In this document: in pieces, positions 11,943 through 24,100 of the stretch
Layout: the number at the start of each line of letters is the position of its first letter
Position numbering within the stretch: position 1 is the stretch's first letter
Source of the DNA: Siderastrea siderea
Lineage: Eukaryota; Cnidaria; Anthozoa; Scleractinia; Rhizangiidae
DNA length: 64,000 nt
Direction: 5' to 3'
Assembly (NCBI GenBank): GCA_964030785.1
Contig: OZ034970.1
Coordinates: 41,906,377 to 41,970,376 of the forward strand
Program-made: the position numbers and the translations under genes
Notes under the pieces: model-generated
Seen by the model: only the letters and a program-made list of their open reading frames with translations
Told to the model about the DNA's origin: nothing
Database searches by the model: none

Positions 11943-12640
11943 AAAAACCGAGCTTGTGGACGACAGTTTCGTCATCATCAAGAACGACTTTGTCTCAGCC
12001 TTCCTTGAGACTCCGAATTCCATTGACCCTAAGATTTCTTTCACCATCGAAACTGAGGAAAATGGCCAAATCGCCTTTCTAGACACTCGTCAGCAGGAAC
12101 AACGGTGTCATCTATTGACGTGTACCGAAAACCAACACACACCGATAGATATTTGGATTACAATTCACATCACGAGAGAAAACACAACGCATAGTCTCCA
12201 CCCTCTCAAAACGTGCATCCAACCTTCCGAGGATAACAGGTGGAAATTTTAAGAAATCAAACATGTCACGGACGCTTTAAAGGCCAATGTCTACCCTTCA
12301 TCGGTCATCTCTAACATTCTGAAAAGAAACATCCCACAGAGACAATTCCCACACCTGAAGAATTAGTTGGAATGTTCTTCAAGTTGACCGAGCCATCAAA
12401 TACACGTCTTGATTTCGCTTGCATCCTTTACATCAGTGGTCTCTCCGAACCACTCACAAGATTACTTCGTAACAATGGAATTAGAGTTGTCACTAAACAC
12501 TCACAGAACCTCACGACAATAATTTCCTTTGCCAAAATTCAGGCCACACACTGATCTTCAAACCAATGTTGTCTTTAATATCCCTTGTAATGATTGTTCG
12601 TAGGAATACATCGGTGAAAGTGGAAAATGCTTTTTTAACT
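11943..12640 (+). mobile_element. Degenerate Penelope-like retroelement (RT end and start of GIY-YIG)
   Basis: Reading across frames gives the palm C-terminal signature of Penelope-like reverse transcriptases: a DDSFVI-type catalytic remnant near 11956, then SIDPKISFTIE and a GQIAFLDT block (to about 12085). Further on, IPCNDCS and EYIGESG near 12560-12625 look like the start of the GIY-YIG endonuclease. There is an in-frame stop between CS and EYIGE, and frames shift at several points, so it is dead. The rest of the element is missing. Confidence 0.65.
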
Positions 12641-12776
12641 CAAAAAGATATATATATATATATATATATATATAACAGTAAGAATTCAAGAGTTAGTTTT
12701 TATGGACATTTACTCGCTACTCTGAGTTTCATGCCTCATGCGAGGCAATCATCAGGCGACTGCCAGAAAAAACGGT

Positions 12777-12834
<58 letters not shown>

Positions 12835-12980
12835 AAGAACACGTCAGAAACGTCAAGAGCTGTTCGAAAGGAACCAACATCGCAAACTGAAGCAGAAAAT
12901 AACTCCAAGCCGTTGCCTACATAGTAGGCAATATATTCCATTCTTGCAAAACATTCAACATTTTTTAAATTAACATGAAC
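12641..12980. repeat. Penelope-like terminal region interrupted by (TA)n tracts
   Basis: Two TA dinucleotide tracts (about 12645-12675 and 12779-12835) flank an element tail with the words CGCTACTCTGAGTTTCATG and GCAATCATCAGGCGACTGCC. On the minus strand this gives CTGATGA, a short hairpin, then GAAAC, which resembles a hammerhead core. Bases after 12840 are compatible with a degraded endonuclease tail, but I could not confirm that. Confidence 0.5.
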
Positions 12981-13468
12981 AGAGTTGGTCTAGGGACTGG
13001 TTATGAAACTCGGCAGAGTTCAAAAGCGATAACAAAGGAGGTACAATTTATGTTGGACATACCACGACCGTGCACAATCTTTTGTTTTTTCGATAACGCT
13101 GTATGGCTGAATAATTTAGGGCAGCAATTCTATTGGTCTGTTGTTCGAGCAAAGTTGAAAAGCTATTGTGGTTGTACACGGTCAAGGCCGAAAAACGATA
13201 ACAAAAACCTCGAACAAAGAAATTTATCAGGTTTCATAACCATTGCGCTTTATTAATTAACTATGACATGAACATTTATTTTAATTCTAGGACGTTCATT
13301 GGCGTTATAGTTCTATTCTTTTTAATAAAATACATGCAAAAATTTCAGCGTGCTGATTGGCTGAGAGCACGTCAATTAATCCCAAACAGTGCAGAAAGTT
13401 GAAATTGAGTGCAGAAATTTGAAATTAAATTGATTGACAGGAAAGTCGCGAAACCGTAACAAAACAAA
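12981..13468. other. No gene recognised; presumed 5' flank of the Crypton-like element
   Basis: AT-rich DNA leading to the ATG at 13469. The piece GATTGGCTGAGAGCACGTCAATTAATCC near 13353 is compatible with a 5' element end, but the boundary cannot be set from sequence alone. Confidence 0.3.
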
Positions 13469-15038
13469 ATGGCGGACAGGTTTGGGGAAAGTAACAACAT
13501 TTTATTTCAGAGTTTGAAGGAGAATGCAAAGAACAAAAACACTCAACAAAGCACAAACAACTGGGTAAAAGTCTGGAAGTCTTGGGCTGCTCAAAAGGGC
13601 TATGACGACAGTATTGAAAAGTACGAACCAGAGGGCCTGAACAAAATTCTCGAGGAGTTTTACGCAACAGTTCGTAAGAAAGACGGGGAAGATTACGAGC
13701 CTGACAGCCTTCGTGTAATGGTTACTGCTACTGACCGATATCTAACAGAAAAAGAGTACAAACACTCCATAATTCGCGACAAAGAGTTTAAAAGCTCCAA
13801 GCAAGCTCTTGAGGGAAAAGCCCGGCTTCTCCGGCAACAAGGCAAAGGCAAGCGGCCGAACAAGTTCGTAAGAAAGACGCAACAGTTCGTAAGAAAGACG
13901 GGGAAGATTACGAGCCTGACAGCCTTCGTGTAATGGTTACTGCTACTGACCGATATCTAACAGAAAAAGAGTACAAACACTCCATAATTCGCGACAAAGA
14001 GTTTAAAAGCTCCAAGCAAGCTCTTGAGGGAAAAGCCCGGCTTCTCCGGCAACAAGGCAAAGGCAAGCGGCCGAACAAGTCACGAAGTCTGACAACAACC
14101 GAGGAAAATGAGCTGTGGGAAAAAAAGAAGCTGGGAAAGGGAAGTCCACAAGTCCTGGTCCAAACAGTTTGGTGGCTCTTGACGCAGTATTTTGGTCTTC
14201 GTGGTCGCCAGGAACACCACAGCATGAAGATTTCTCCTTTGGACTGGACGAAAACAACATGGAGTACGTCGAATTCATCGAGAACCCGACCAAAACACGC
14301 CAGTCTGGATCGTCTGCAAAGCCCCGAAGCGTTCTTCCAAAAATGTTTGCCACTGGAGATGGGAGATGTCCCGTTGCAATCTTCAAAGAGTTTCTATGGC
14401 GTCGTCCTCCCGAATTACGTACAACCGGTCCACTTTATCTCTCTTGCGTGTCAAATCCGTCCTCGCAAGTTTGGTACAAGCGGCAGCCGATGGGAGAGAA
14501 CAAGATCAATGGCATGATGAAATCCGTCATCGAAGGAACGTCACTGGAGGATTCATCGAAAACATTTTCCAACCACAGCGCTAGGAAAACAGTTGTAAAG
14601 AAGTTGAAGACAGCAGGCCTCGAGCGAAGTTCAATTGTTAAAGTAACGGGCCACAGAAACGAGAAGTCACTGGATGACTATGACGAAGGACATGAAAGTG
14701 AACAGCGGCAGCTTTCCCACACCATCAGCAACGCAAGAAACATCAACAGCCAGTTAGCTCGAGGAAACAGCTCAACACCGGTCAGTAGTACCACCAGCAG
14801 TTCCAGCAACTTCAACCCGTTCTCGCCCGACGTTCAGTCCCGCGGCAACAACTTCAACCAAGCAGCTTTTGCGTTTCAGATGCCCAGCTACATATCCGGC
14901 CAGAATGATCAGCGTCAGTGTTTCATGAACATAAACCATTTCCACCAATGTCAAGTCACTTTTAACATGGGAAACACAGCAGCTCCTGAAAAGCCACAAC
15001 CAGCTACACCACATGGCGAGGACAGTATTTCTAAGTGA
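13469..15038 (+). pseudogene. Crypton-like tyrosine recombinase (DUF3504/KIAA1958-type), frame-broken
   Basis: Three open pieces in three frames (13469-13933, 13933-14517, 14115-15038) together resemble the DUF3504 proteins derived from Crypton tyrosine recombinases. The N-terminal piece starts MADRFGESNN and has the helical DNA-binding-like part. The middle carries YFGLRGRQEHH. The last has PKMFATGDGRCPVAIFKEFL, the catalytic-type HSARKT box (H..R) at about 14575-14590, and GHRNEKSLDDYD with the His and terminal Tyr. After that comes a Ser/Asn-rich tail. The frame is broken first by a 215-bp tandem duplication (13671-13864 repeated at 13886-14079; 215 is not divisible by 3) and again by a small indel near 14215-14240. 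It is therefore a relic, or a damaged recent copy given the high identity of the duplicated segment. Confidence 0.8.
13671..14079 (+). repeat. 215-bp tandem duplication inside the recombinase relic
   Basis: 194 bp at 13671-13864 is repeated at 13886-14079 with no difference I can see. The 21-bp linker contains a further partial copy of the unit start (TTCGTAAGAAAGACG). Near-identity implies a very recent event or an assembly artefact. Confidence 0.9.
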
Positions 15039-15379
15039 TTCATATTTCGAAAAGCTTTTTGAAAATGTCGATCGATTTCGTCTTAGTTAGATTCGACTAC
15101 GAACAAGAACAACTTGAGCTCTTGAAATAAACAAGTTTTGACGTTATTTCACACTTCTTTTTTCTTTGAGGTTTCCGAAACTTTAGAACGATAGCTGCTT
15201 CCAGAGAGAATATTTTTGATCTGTAAATTTCCACAAGTGCTTGCATGTCAGTCAAGGATGTCATTTTTCAACCAATAACGTGAATGTAGGCGGGACCAGT
15301 GAGCCGTGACACGAAATAAACACGATTGAAGAGGAAAACAGAGTGAAATTTTTGCATGTGTATTATTAACAAGTAATTA

Positions 15380-15380
15380 C

Positions 15381-15416
<36 letters not shown>

Positions 15417-15478
15417 TCGTAAATTTTTCAAAGACTTCAAATTGCACTCGCCCTACGGGCTCTTGCAATTTTGTTAGC

Positions 15479-15519
<41 letters not shown>

Positions 15520-15530
15520 TCGAAATCATG
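15380..15530. repeat. Imperfect palindrome (foldback/MITE end) after the Crypton-like relic
   Basis: The arms, about 50 bp each, run from CATGATTT...GGAATAAATAAGCAC inward and back as GTGCTTATTTATTCC...AAATCATG. The centre contains TGCACTCGCCCTACGGGCTC. It may be the 3' terminal structure of the preceding element or an independent foldback MITE. Confidence 0.8.
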
Positions 15531-15899
15531 CGATTAGCTATACAAATTATCACATCATTCATCAACATTTTTTCTCGTTTTTGTCACTTTCTTTGTATAG
15601 ATTCATTCTTTTACGTTTTGACACTTGTTACGTTATAAATTCTTACTTTCGTGCCATTTCTATCATTCGTCAAAGGCTACAGACTGGTAGCCCAAAGCTC
15701 AGTATTTACAAATTTTTAACCAGAAAACGTTTTAACGATTTTAAGAACATTCTATCAAAATTGCACAGTTGCCTGTTGGTTAGAAGCATTCATGGTTGTC
15801 TCGGTTGATTTTTCTCGATGAGCTTGCTTCCCTGGGGAAAACAATTGTTTTACGCCATGTTAGAGATACATTAAAACTATTTCAAAATTTTGGAATACC
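15531..15899. other. No recognisable gene
   Basis: AT-rich filler between the palindrome and the BEL/Pao relic. No motif recognised. Confidence 0.35.
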
Positions 15900-16560
15900 T
15901 TCTTAATTGATGGTTTCCATCAGTTTGCATAATTGCTACACGGCGAAACAAAACACTTGCCGATCTTTCAATTGAAAACAAACGAAATCATTCACTTAGC
16001 ATGACTTAGGACCATCTACCATGTCTTCTCTTTTCCTCTGCTCTCCTTTTCGTCTGTTCATGTCCATTCCGATCCCTGCTGTTTTTAATATCCGGTTCTT
16101 GGGTCTTTTAAAATTCTCTTTATTAAAGCTAACGATCTTAGCAATGATTAGTGTAATTAAGATCGTCAGGTTTGTTGGCTACCTCGATGGCGATTTTCCC
16201 CAGCGATCCGGCTGGTAGCGGCGACATGCAAGCGATCGATGCCTCTGATATCTCAGGAAATTTTAAATTCACCGACAATTCCCAGAAAATCACTGGTAGA
16301 CCCGGGCTATTGTGGCTTATCGTGCTCTGTTATGAACACCAGGGTGGCCCAATTTTTCGATTAATAGATGAAATACTTACCGGCTTCAGTAACTGTTTAC
16401 AGTACACCCGACACTGTAGCGCTCCAGAAAGCTGGTTCCACGTTCAAGGGAAAGAAAACCCAGCTGATGAAACGTCTCGTGCATTGACTGCAAAGGAATT
16501 GTTAGAGGGCACCCGCTGGCTTCATGGACCAAAGTGCCTGTGGTAACAAGACTCACTACA
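15900..16560 (+). mobile_element. BEL/Pao-like retroelement fragment, copy B
   Basis: This is colinear with 8240-8870. Around 16172-16546 an open frame carries FRLIDEIL, ESWFHVQGKENPADETSRAL and TRWLHGPKCLW. The NPAD-x-x-SR and RW-x-x-GP signatures are typical of the connection region after RNase H in BEL/Pao pol. No protease, RT core or LTR is visible, so it is a fragment. Confidence 0.6.
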
Positions 16561-17910
16561 CTTCCAAGCTCACCAGTTTGTGCATGAGATCAACCAGAAA
16601 ACAAAAGTCAGAATGTAGTCAGAATCCATACTAGCAACCACGATCAGCGAATGCAATACCCGTCGAACCAATCCTTGGATATTGGAATCTCACTGTGTAA
16701 AATCATTTCTTTTCGTTCAGCGGCCTCGAAGTCCTCAAGCAATGCATCGTTCTTGCACACAGAGGGATAGAAGGATTGAGACAAAACAAACAACACTGGG
16801 ACTGCATGCAACACCATCACTTTAATGTAGAGATCAAGACCGTGCCAGAGTGAGCTTGAAGGTAACGAAAGCCACTTTCGAGATGGCCAGACAGCGTGCA
16901 AAAGAAACAACATTTCCATTCGTCGATAAAGAAAGGTTTCTTAGGCGAGATGTAGATATTTTTAAAGTGTGCGTATACCACCTATATTTATCACAAAAGT
17001 GCTACGCAGCTTCTCACATTGTTTGCTTTACAAACATTTCGTAGGTGGAAGTGAAGGGAGAGCGAGATTTTGAATCCTTTGAGAGCGCGAAACAGTAAAA
17101 AAGAGTTCATGAGAGTCAAAGGTCAAATGAGAGCAATGGAAAATTGAGAGACTCAAACTCGCCGAACGAAAACACTTTTTTAAACCCTCGTCAACTCTCT
17201 TTCTCGCTTAGCCCGGGCCTTAGAGTTCGGCTGGTTGTTCTCAAGTGTTACCTCTCTCTTTATGAAAACACACAACCTTATCATACCAAAGAACAGGCGG
17301 GTGACTGTTGTAACCAACGAAGCATTACACAGCGGGCCTAAACCAGATGCTACTGTCCTGAACGATTATTTACGTCGATCAACTCAAAACTTGCTAAAGC
17401 AACAAGAAACAAGTGTAGCTCTTCAGTGTATCCATCTTTGGTCGCTGCCTTCACATCTGCCATTTTCATTTTCGCGAAGTTTCAAGACACCTTCGTTTAC
17501 AAAAACAAAAACTTCATTTTTGACACAGAACCGTCCCGAAAACAACTATTTCGGATGAACGTGACCTGTTTAAAAATGATGATTATGCTGATGGTTTGGG
17601 CTATTTTTCAAACCTGAAGGGTAAATTGAAAGACAGATGTCGCATTTCTACTTTTTTACCTTTTTTTTTCGGAAATTTTCAGCTAAAGGAAAAAGCAAAA
17701 CCATAACATGACTTGTGTTATGGTCTGATGTTTATATTTTGGACAAAGTGTACTTTCTATAAGTTAGAAAAAACAACCAATTGTCGATAATAAAGAGTTT
17801 TGGCCACCTTTGAGTGCTTTCTGACACGTCTTTGTGCGGTAATGTAATCCCTCGCAAACCATGCCTCGACTTTTCTGCGCCGGGTTTTGACCTTTTTGTT
17901 CTCTCTGCAG
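16561..17910. other. No gene recognised upstream of the PAN exon
   Basis: About 1.35 kb without a supported exon. The open frame starting at 17814 runs into the PAN exon but its first 30 residues are not a signal peptide. The AG at 17909-17910 is a good acceptor, so I treat 17814-17910 as intron. Confidence 0.4.
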
Positions 17911-18185
17911 AATTCAACACTTTATATCACCCAGACCTTCGCCAAGACGTTTTTATTAAAGACGAGCACCGCTACCTGAATGTGCCTAGAGTCGGAACGT
18001 ACAGCGTGTACGACACTTTCGATTGCAACTTTGAATGCCTCAAGAATCCTTCCTGTCTGTCTTTGAACCTGGCCGCTTCAAAAGGAGCTGATGGAAAGCT
18101 TTGGTGCGAGATACTGTCTTCTGTAAAGTACGACAACCCTGAGGAGTACAAAAGAAACGAGACTTCACACCACTTTTCCATCAAG
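17911..18185 (+). CDS. Copy 1 exon: PAN/apple-like domain
   Basis: The acceptor CTCTCTGCAG precedes it and the donor GTAGGA follows. It enters in phase 1 (needs one base from the signal exon) and leaves in phase 0. It encodes EFNTLYHPD...[21 protein letters not shown], a cysteine pattern typical of PAN domains. Confidence 0.8.
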
Positions 18186-21100
18186 GTAGGACTAAATCTC
18201 ATTTAAGGGCGTTTAATGCGCAACTGGATTACAATCCAAACAGTATGACCTAAGTACGCAATAGCCGTTTTGGGCGTCTCAATCAATAAGGCAGTGGAGA
18301 GTATGCAAACTCTTGGCATTTTTCTTTGCTCGTCGGTTTTCAACATTATTAACAGAACAAAGTAATGGGAACGTAACTGACGTGGACAGTTAAAACATAC
18401 GTGAATCATTCCATTTTTTCTTATTTCAGACCCCATGTCTGTCATCACCGTGCCAAAACGGGGGTACATGTGTGCCCAACTACAAATACCACGCGTTTAA
18501 ATGCAGCTGTAAAGATGGTTTCATCGGAGAATATTGTGAAATAGGTAATTGTCGCAAGCTGGGGACAAAAACATATTTTCCGTGTCCTGGAAGGGAGTCG
18601 AACCCATTGCTCTCCACACGCTGTTCAAGTGTTTGGCTACGATCACTGAGCTACTGGCCAGCGTGCAGACGTCTCCTAGATATTTCCACGTCCACACGCA
18701 AGCTACTGTAAGGCGTCCAGCATGGACTGTGTGGTGATATAGAGATAGACGTTTGAATGTTAACAGTCCACCGGCGCACGGTTACGTCGGGTTCGACTAC
18801 CTTAGGAATTTTAAAAGACTCAGCTCCCGGGGGGTGTGATACTCCAGATTTCAAGTGCGGGGAGGTGCAGAGGATTTTTTGGGGTTTGAAATTCACGATT
18901 TCAAGATATTTTTGGATAAGAAAATTATGGCAAGTAATGGGTAGTTGGGATTTAGCAGGGATTTGTTGTGTGCTAAAAAAAAAAAGAAAAAAAAAGAGAG
19001 ATCCTACCAAACCATCTCTTGATCGTACTTAGTAAAAGTAATTAGAAATTAGTAAATTTAGCGTAGGATTTTTTCTGTTTCATTTTGGTTCAGGGGATTT
19101 TTTTGTGTTTCGCTTCAAGCCCGAGGGATTTTTTATGTCCCCGTTCGCACCCCCTCCCCCCGACTCAGTTAGGCTTCGTTTGATTAAGAACTGAAATATG
19201 GCGGGGTTAATTTATAATGGGTCCGCCAGACAGGCATTCATCCAAGAATTTTTTCTTAGCATCTCATCGCGATAAGAATGAAGTAATAAAAAGGCGGAGA
19301 GTTCTTTTTCGGTACTGAAGTGATTGCATAATGATGACTTTTAAGATCGAGTAATTTATGTTTTTCAGCTGGGAGTTCCTGTAAGGACCTGTATGACATA
19401 TACCAGTAAGTGGAACTACATATTTTGTTTTTATGAAATCAAATGTTTTAAATTCTCAAAAGTATGAAAGGAGCCTCCCGACTACAGGGCCCATCAGTGT
19501 GTCATATCTGCGTAAGAGGTGGCGCCCTATAGTAGGACCAGATGGAACTTTTCTTATGCCAGATCACTGAAATGCATTTGAGAACGATATCTCTTGTTTT
19601 AATTTTTGTCAGTAGTTTAGTAAATGAGAATACGAGAACACCTAGTCAAATCTTCAGTCAAATTAAAGAGAAAATATTTCCAGTCAAAGTATACGAATGC
19701 AGTCGGCGAAATATACCCACAATTTTATATAAAATTTCATATAAAATTTTATATGAAATCTCCAAGAAACTTCACACACACTTGACTGATAAAAGCACGC
19801 GAGCGCACCTAGCCAAATTCTCACTCAATTTTTGGCTGAAATTTTACAAGGTCTATTATGACCATAAGCATAACTTCCCACACCATTTTTATGAATATAT
19901 CTTTTATCGTCGAAGCAGCTGAGTGATATTTTATTCACCACATAGCTACCAATTTGATGTTTTTCACTTTTGATTAGTCTCATCGTGTGACGCATCTGCT
20001 TTTTATTGAAAAGCGTATCTTTATAATTGTCGTGTCGCAACTGTTGTTTTATCACATTCTTTTTTATTCCCTTTGCTGTGCAACTACCCTGTTTATTGTC
20101 TTTCATGTAAGAATACATTTTTGACCTCAAACCAACAAACTCCACAATTAGGATTCCTTCTGCTTCGTCCTTAAATTTTCCAATGACTTTCTTGTTTGAG
20201 TCATCAAAAAACGGACTATTCTTTAGGTAACCACTGTTATCGAATAGATGTTTGTCTTTCCAAAAATCTTGATAAACATCATCTACTTCAATTTCATAGG
20301 TCAGACTGTCAGTATCTGTGAACAACAACCGAGCTTTGTCACCATACTTGTTTTTGATGTAATTGTAATGAAAATCATACATCAATGTTTTTGATAAGTC
20401 TAGGATGCACATTCCAACATATGCCGGTCTGTTCAATGTTAAAGTTGGTTTAATTTTGTGAACGGCAACTAAATCCTCATTGAATATTTTACAGTTTATG
20501 AAACTCGGTTTACTGGCCCACTTCAAAAGTTGTTCTTCATCAGTTACAACTTTGATATTCTGTCTCTTTCTCAGATTTTCCATAGTCTTTCCGAACACTG
20601 AATTGTTCATCAACTTGAAAAAATCCTTTTCAAAAGAGTTCTTTGCCTTTGCTCTCTTTTTTGTGTTAAAATCAATGTAAGGTTTCAACCATGGACTCTG
20701 ATTGAATTCAAGAGCTCTGTGAATCTTTGTCAGTTTCAACCCCAAAGACATATAGAGTTGTAAGTTGCGATAATGCAAAACATATCTCTCTTTATTTGAC
20801 AACGTTGGTATCAACTTTTCAACCAGTCCAACCTTTATTCTAAATTCTTCAGCAATTTCTCGGCAATAAGGTGACAACATATCTTTAGTTACTTTGATTT
20901 TTTCAGGGGCGAGTGGATAGTCGTTGTGGAGATTATGCAACTCTTCTGGATATTCCAAATCAACCTCTAATATCAATCCTTTTTCAGACTCATCATCGAA
21001 CTTGGATAAATCCACCTCTTCTTCAGTCAACCATTCAAACCCACCTGTTGGAAGATATTGACTCATTGCCCAACCATAAAGATTGTTTGCATCCAGATAC

Positions 21101-24100
21101 ATGATGTATTTTGATGCCTCCTCCGGATTGTAGTTTTCCATATACTTGTTGTTCGCCTTTCCATATCTATTGGCGATGTAACTGATTCCACCACGCATAC
21201 CTTTTTCAATGAATTGAAACATATCAACATCACTTATCAACTCCAATTCAGTTTTTGTCATTTTCAACATTGCATCCCAACTCAGACCGGGTGATGTGAA
21301 ATAATGAGCAGGATCCAATCCATAGTATTGTTGACATGCTTTGCGGAAATTTTCAAAAACATCAGTTAATAATAAAATATCCGATTTGAGATATAAATCG
21401 TGATACTCTCCCATTGATGATAGACCAAATTCATTCCAAACATTCTGTGCATGTTGATACTCTTCATCTGTGATATGTTCATTGTTCATAATACTGAAAA
21501 AATCTTCTTTCTTCGGCAACCTGATGTCCTCAAACTTTTTAAAACTATTCATATAGTCATAAGGATAGACACCTTTCTTTGTCATCAAACTCAATTCTTC
21601 ACCTTGAAATACTTGTCCCGTGTGTTTGAACGCTTCAGCAGGAAGATTATTCACCAAATTACTCAATGACGAGCTCATGAATTGAAAGCTGTCGATGAAC
21701 ACAATGTGTTGGCCCAACATGAAGGCTAAGTATTTCTCCATGTTACAGGGAATGACATTTATTTTCATCTCATGTTCCTTTCCTTCTTTATCAATATACG
21801 CATTCTTTTTCACAATATCACCAATCTCTTGCATTATAAAGTGACTGTCATACCCCTTGAGATTGTGAAACACCACAGGTATCTTATTAGTCAATTTGAA
21901 ATTTAGATTACATACTTGGTGTGCTGAGCCTCTGTATTTGCCGGTGATATGACAGTGATCTCTTACTCTAACATTTCCTATTCTAACATTTTTAACATTT
22001 CTTACTCCAACATTTCTTACTCCAACATCACTTATGTCATAAGGTTTCTTGCAGATGTGACATTCTTCAGCTCTTTGGAAACTTTCCTCATCCTCGTCTG
22101 TCATTTCGAGAGGTTTTGTAAAGTGGGTTTTTACAACCTCTTGACAGTATTTAACTTCAGCCAACATATCCTTCATAAACTTGTGAATGGCCATTTCTCC
22201 TCTGTAAATTTTAATTGGTTTTGAAAATTTATCGTCATAACAGCAAACAACTTTATAACCATATCCACAAGCCGTATGTTTTTGATATTGTTTGGTGCAG
22301 GATTTTTGCGGAGCTTTCTCATTAACTTTTTCGGTGATGGCTTCAAAATCAGCATAAATCACGAAAGGTGCTGGTAACTGTTTACGATAATTTCTGAATG
22401 CAATTTTTGATCCAGGTTCTGGCATTTTAATGGCTTGTTTCCCATTAATTTCAATACAATCAACTTTGTGTTTTTCAAGATGCTCTTTTGAGCTTAAACA
22501 TTGAAGACAGTACATACAGAAATGCTTTCTTCCATTGTGATTCGTTTGACTGTGCATAAATTTATTGAAATCCTTTATTAAACAATAATGTTTCACCTCT
22601 CCCCTGGTTATTAAGAGTAGATTCAAACAAGAGTTAAACTTTTCTTTTGAAACGTAAATCACATACGGTTGCCTTTCCTCATAACCGAAGACATTAACAC
22701 GAATATTATTCTGTTTCTCTATTTTGTTGTATTGTTTCATAGAAACGGGAAACTCAATTCCCGAGTAATCCAATTTTTCTACATATTTTTTATCACACTC
22801 TTTTATTCTCTGTGGATTTTCGTTTTGTGGTAAGAGCTGACGAATATGACACCAACGAAAACATTCATCGTCGTTATTTTTCATGTTTATAATTCCTTTA
22901 GCTGAGTTCTGCAGCTCTTTGGGTAAAGGAATATATGAAGAACCTCTGAGTGGTCTGTACCTTACAACATTGATGAAATGACCATTAACTGATTTAATAA
23001 CCCATGCTGAGCCTTCTGAAATCCATTGCTGAATCATATTTACAATCTGTTGTTGTGTTATTTGCAACAAGTTATCAATATCTACATCATTTGTTACTGT
23101 TTGTGGCTTTGCATTGAAATAAGCTTCCTTTTCAATCAACTCATCTCCTTTTTGTTTTTCGAACGTAATCTTCAATATTTCATTGAATTTGAGACCTTTC
23201 ATCTCATTCAGAACCTTTAATAGATTGTTCTTAATCACTGAACGAGTGTTCTGAAGTTGAATTAATGGGTCTTGTCTGTTTGTGAGACCAATTTCATATG
23301 ATCTTGTAAACCCTCGCATGGCTTGTTCTTTCTGTGTGAAAGTTGGTCCAGTTACTTTATTAATATTTTCCAACCACTTTCTCCATTTAATATTTTTTTT
23401 ATTTTGCTCTTCAATCACTTTATCAGCATTTTTCAACCACTCTTCCCAATTAATAACGTTTTCAGTCGTTTTTTGAATCACATTTGGTAGCTTATTGAGT
23501 GTTGTTGTGACAACTGTTGGTTTGAGTATGGGAACGTTAATCTCAGATACTTTACCAAATAATCTAGGGTGTTGTCTTGGTGTTGGAACAGGCGGTATTG
23601 GTTTATGAGTCCTTGGTGTTGGAACTGGCTTCCTTTTCTTTTGATTTAGAAGCAATTTGATAAGTTTTGATTTGCTAAGTTTCTTCAAACTAGCTTTGTT
23701 CATTTCTGTTTGTGAATCCATTCTTCTTATTTTATTATATATAATAATTTTTTAAATTTTTTTCATTTCACGTTTCACGAAATGAAAAAGTTTAAGCAAA
23801 AGACAATCTGACCTTATTTCCATCCTTATCCACAAACTCATTTCCATAGTTTACATAATAATGAATCGAACCGTATTTTTTACCCAATACTTTTGAACAC
23901 TGATAGATGCTTTTGCATTTTGTGACTACCTGTGTGTCAACATTGGTAATTAACACCTCCCTTGCGTTACTTGGTCTGTTATACACTCCTTCATCAAGAT
24001 TTAACACTTTTACCAGCTCTGCTTTTGAGAACTTATGCGCGTTTTTGATTTTTTTCCCAACAGCTATTTTTCGAATTTCTTGATAAGTCATGAATGTTGT

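Noticed and set aside
12566..12941. ORFs rich in IYIY on both strands
   Set aside because: They run through TA dinucleotide tracts and have no conserved motif.
17814..17910. In-frame N-terminal extension of the PAN exon
   Set aside because: No signal peptide, and a good acceptor at 17909-17910 matches the exon border of copy 2.
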